A stretch of DNA of 17,560 bases, from assembly GCA_013349725.1 (NCBI GenBank), contig DUZB01000028.1, positions 1 through 17,560 of the forward strand. The letters are read 5' to 3'. The number at the start of each line of letters is the position of its first letter. Position 1 is the stretch's first letter. This document shows, piece by piece, positions 15,618-17,560 of this stretch. Origin of the DNA: Deltaproteobacteria bacterium. Its GTDB lineage: Bacteria; Desulfobacterota; DSM-4660; Desulfatiglandales; Desulfatiglandaceae. The notes beneath the pieces are model-generated. The model saw only the letters and a program-made list of their open reading frames with translations, was not told the origin of the DNA and did no database searches. Made by a program: the position numbers and the translations under genes.

Positions 15618-16379
15618 TCAATTAAATTGGCTCGACTCCAGACCCTCAATCATCCTTAAATAATCCCTTTGTGTCTCGTATACACATCTACAAATCAGAG
15701 TTAAGAAGGTTTCATCGTTTTTATGCGCCGCTTCAAGAGATGTGATATACGCTGTCCGAAGTACAGGCGGGATCAATGCGATATGATATCCTTCCTGCAG
15801 CAGGATAAGGTTCATAATAAGCCTTGCCACTCTTCCGTTGCCGTCAACAAATGGATGAATAAACACAAATTCAAGATGTGCTTTTGCCGCTGTAAGTACC
15901 GGATGCTGTGTGTTTCTGTTTTTTTCGATGTTTGCGGACAGTTCTTTGATCAAATCCGGAATTTTGTCAGGATCAGGGAGCGGATAGTGTGAACCTGAAA
16001 TAAAAACCTTGTTTTTTCGATATAGGCCGGCATTCTCCGGATCAATTTTTCTATAGAACAGATGATGCATTTTAAGAATATCATCTTCAGCAATATTTTC
16101 TTTTTGTATACGTTCCATCATTTCCTGAAAAGCTTCAGCATGGCCGTATGCTTCGAGATGGTCCCTCAGAGGTTTTCCGCCAATGGTGAGACCATCTTCA
16201 ATGACTACTTTTGTTTCGGATTCGGTAAGTGTGTTTCCTTCCATGGCATTACTTGACCAGGTAAGACCTATTTTATAGTAATTTCTCAAGGAAGCAACCG
16301 TTTCACTGGCCAGGGGACGCATCTCTTCTATGCGTCTTTGCTGGCCGTCAACTTTTTTTAACAGTTCCTTTATTCCCAT
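15618..16379 (-). CDS. Fic family protein (class II, AMPylase type)
   Basis: Fic-domain enzyme that transfers AMP or another nucleotide part onto hydroxyl side chains of target proteins. It has 253 residues. The catalytic motif HPFVDGNGRVAR is at 175-186 and matches HxFx(D/E)GNGRxxR fully. An inhibitory motif SNAMEGN (43-49), of the (S/T)xxxE(G/N) type, precedes the core, so this is a class II Fic whose own N-terminal helix blocks ATP. The flap region FISGSHYPLPDP is near 126-137. The ATG at 16379 is preceded by AAGGTGA. Base composition is more A+T rich than the recA and liv regions, in keeping with transfer. The target is unknown. It stands alone, convergent to the plus-strand gene and next to a MITE. 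Confidence 0.93.
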   Translation of the reverse strand: MGIKELLKKVDGQQRRIEEMRPLASETVASLRNYYKIGLTWSSNAMEGNTLTESETKVVIEDGLTIGGKPLRDHLEAYGHAEAFQEMMERIQKENIAEDDILKMHHLFYRKIDPENAGLYRKNKVFISGSHYPLPDPDKIPDLIKELSANIEKNRNTQHPVLTAAKAHLEFVFIHPFVDGNGRVARLIMNLILLQEGYHIALIPPVLRTAYITSLEAAHKNDETFLTLICRCVYETQRDYLRMIEGLESSQFN

Positions 16380-16496
16380 ATTCTATCTTCACCTTGTTTT
16401 TTTTCTTCTCAAATACCCGGATAAGTCAAATTACCACCCCCAGAGGAGGCGGCTTGTTTTTGTCGGTACTGGAAGGTACGCTGATTTAAATGCCTA

Positions 16497-16783
16497 AAGT
16501 GCCTAAAGTTAAGGAACTTCGTGACATTTTATATGGGATGGTTTTCACAAGGCCTGCCCGCCATTGCCGACATTTTGGGATATGCCCGCTTCCCTACGTG
16601 ACAGTCGAGGCAGGCGGGACTGCGCGACAAATCAGAGACCAAGGGACTCTGGCAATATGTAGGCAGGGAAATCGTCCATCCTGCCTGCCGAGAGGTACAG
16701 TAACAGTTCCCTCAGCCAAGACCTTAATCGAGAACTTTAGACAATTTGAAAATGTTAAATATTATCTTAAACTTTAGGCACTT
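16497..16783. repeat. 287-bp region bounded by 14-bp perfect inverted repeats
   Basis: AAGTGCCTAAAGTT (16497-16510) and AACTTTAGGCACTT (16770-16783) are exact inverted copies. The left side also has a 9-bp tandem duplication TGCCTAAAG (16491-16508). The interior contains several related G+C-rich blocks around GCCTGCC and GGCAGGC in both orientations. An open frame covers most of it (16490-16777) but its composition is not protein-like. It looks like a small non-coding mobile or decayed element. No target duplication was recognised. Confidence 0.5.
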
Positions 16784-16824
16784 ATCACCAAACAATTACC
16801 CAACTGGTAGAACCTTATTATGGT

Positions 16825-16845
16825 ACCACTACCTGAGGTAGTGGT
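16825..16845. terminator. Perfect short hairpin ACCACTACC-TGA-GGTAGTGGT
   Basis: A 9-bp perfect stem with a 3-base loop, followed on the plus strand by TTTAGG. It resembles an intrinsic terminator but the T run is only three bases. It lies 14 bases beyond the end of the small minus-strand reading frame at 16859, so it may also be the terminator of that frame. Confidence 0.35.
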
Positions 16846-16858
16846 TTAGGCCGAATAA

Positions 16859-17120
16859 TTAATATACCAAAGAAATCCCAAGATTTAAAGCACTTAAATA
16901 CAGATCAAGGCCCAGCCCCACCATCAGTTCCAACACCATGCTATCCGGTGTGGGGGATTGGGTGACCAGGGCTGCTGCCAGGCCGATAGCGTACATCCAG
17001 GGGCTGAAGATGAAATAGCCAGCCCAGGTCCCCCAGAAGGCGGAACCAGTGCTTTTTCCGTACCGCGAACAGTCGCACACCAGGGGGAGCCAGTAAAAGA
17101 ATTCGCCCCTTATTTTTCAT
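16859..17120 (-). pseudogene. Possible small membrane protein with a frameshift near its start
   Basis: A frame of 73 codons open from a GTG at 17080 to 16859 contains hydrophobic, tryptophan- and glycine-rich stretches (WGTWAGYFIFSPWMYAIGLA, then MVGLGLDLYLSALNLGIS). The frame continues upstream without an ATG. In the next frame an ATG at 17120 follows a GGAAAGA site. Dropping one A from the A5 run just after that ATG would join the two into a protein of about 86 residues starting MKIRGEFFYWLPLVCDC. This could be a real frameshift, a sequencing error, or chance. The frame starting at 17120 itself ends after 59 codons. I do not recognise a family. Confidence 0.25.
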
Positions 17121-17181
17121 TCTTTCCGCCGTGGTCTTGTCTCATCAAATAACTTCAGACAGTCTCTTCAGGGAATAGGTT

Positions 17182-17310
17182 CTATCCGATCGCTTGTTTA
17201 CAAGATCCAATCTCATACTTTACGATATAGTGACAATATCCCCCTTGACACCCAAATACCACTTCAGTATAGTTCCTTCCAGAAAAACCGAGTTCATATG
17301 GGTGATACAT
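17182..17310 (-). CDS. Possible small ORF, 42 residues, unrecognised
   Basis: The frame reads MYHPYELGFSGRNYTEV and continues with several cysteines, glycines and tyrosines to a TAG at 17182. It can extend upstream to a TTG at 17355 (57 residues). Its composition is protein-like but there is no recognised family and no clear ribosome site at the ATG. It lies upstream of and on the same strand as the disrupted frame at 16859-17120. Confidence 0.2.
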   Translation of the reverse strand: MYHPYELGFSGRNYTEVVFGCQGGYCHYIVKYEIGSCKQAIG

Positions 17311-17379
17311 GGAAACTTTTCCACCTATCCTAACTGTTAGCCCTCCTCTCCTCAAAAACCATCATCTCACACAAAATGA

Positions 17380-17408
17380 TTGACATGATGGTATCGGAAC
17401 GATACTAT
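17380..17408 (+). promoter_or_regulatory. Consensus promoter of hicA
   Basis: TTGACA (17380-17385), a 17-base spacer, then TACTAT (17403-17408). The predicted transcription start falls at about 17414-17416, on or next to the A of the hicA ATG at 17415, so the message would be leaderless or nearly so. Confidence 0.7.
17391..17405. promoter_or_regulatory. Palindromic operator overlapping the hicA -10 element
   Basis: GTATCG-GAA-CGATAC is a perfect 6-bp inverted repeat covering the end of the promoter spacer and the first bases of the -10 box. A second, wider inverted repeat, ACCATCAT (17358-17365) with ATGATGGT (17385-17392), brackets the -35 box. Autoregulation by the HicB antitoxin or a HicAB complex is the likely use, by analogy with other hicAB loci. 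Confidence 0.55.
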
Positions 17409-17414
17409 ATCTCT

Positions 17415-17560
17415 ATGCCGCCGAAGATAAAACAACTCATCAAAAGGCGTGAAATGGCAGGCTTTGTTAATCGGGGAGGCAAAGGCAGTCACCGCAACTT
17501 TGTTCATCCAAAAGTGGCAAAACCTATATCAATTTCCGGCAAAACTGGAGATGACGCCTT
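17415..17560 (+). CDS. hicA: HicA family toxin (3' end outside window)
   Basis: mRNA-interferase toxin of a type II toxin-antitoxin pair; cleaves mRNA until neutralised by HicB. The visible 48 residues begin MPPKIKQLIKRREMAGFVNR and contain GGKGSHRNFVHP (21-32), the HicA dsRNA-binding-like core with the catalytic histidine at 26, then KPISISGKTGDD, which is strongly conserved in the family. HicA is usually 60-80 residues, so most of it is here. hicB would be expected directly downstream, outside the window. No Shine-Dalgarno sequence lies before the ATG, in line with the leaderless promoter geometry. Confidence 0.88.
   Translation, partial: MPPKIKQLIKRREMAGFVNRGGKGSHRNFVHPKVAKPISISGKTGDDA

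Noticed and set aside
16490..16777. 95-codon plus-strand frame inside the inverted-repeat element
   Set aside because: It starts in the repeat end, its composition is not protein-like, and it follows the element borders.

Overview
The window looks like the chromosome of a sulfate-reducing or syntrophic bacterium of the former Deltaproteobacteria (Desulfobacterota). This is inferred from the gene content (an HdrD-like iron-sulfur protein, a complete branched-chain amino-acid type ABC operon with RidA, and the neighbourhood pgpA-cinA-thpR-recA-alaS) and from the many short intergenic inverted and heptamer repeats. No rRNA, tRNA or CRISPR array was seen, so the taxonomy is an inference.

Positions 1-5940 are a housekeeping block read entirely on the minus strand, in transcription order larC, pgpA, cinA, thpR, recA, alaS (alaS runs off the left edge). 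larC/pgpA and cinA/thpR overlap by 20-30 bases. recA has its own extended -10 promoter. Gaps hold 7-bp tandem repeats (2217-2302) and a degenerate dispersed repeat (4135-4210). Positions 5941-8043 hold an iron-sulfur oxidoreductase (HdrD-like) and a RidA deaminase, separated by two different inverted-repeat elements.

Positions 8147-12731 are a tightly overlapping Liv-type ABC operon (substrate-binding protein with a Tat-type signal, LivH, LivM, LivG, LivF), driven by a near-consensus sigma-70 promoter at 12817-12845. Divergent from it, on the plus strand, lie an alpha/beta hydrolase and, 9 bases later, a 533-residue protein of obscure function. I think this protein is related to the SidJ-type pseudokinase (polyglutamylase) fold. 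The pair is the most interesting candidate in the window.

From 15445 to the end the sequence is accessory. It holds a 133-bp MITE-like element with 19-bp terminal inverted repeats and a 6-bp target duplication, a class II Fic protein, a second repeat element, a gene-poor stretch of about 1 kb with remnants of small ORFs, and the start of a hicA toxin gene. hicA has a consensus promoter overlapped by a palindromic operator and almost no leader.

Working picture: the Liv transporter, RidA and the HdrD-like protein may serve uptake and oxidation of an amino-acid-like compound. The recA block is conserved housekeeping. The right end has been shaped by small mobile repeats and toxin-type genes.
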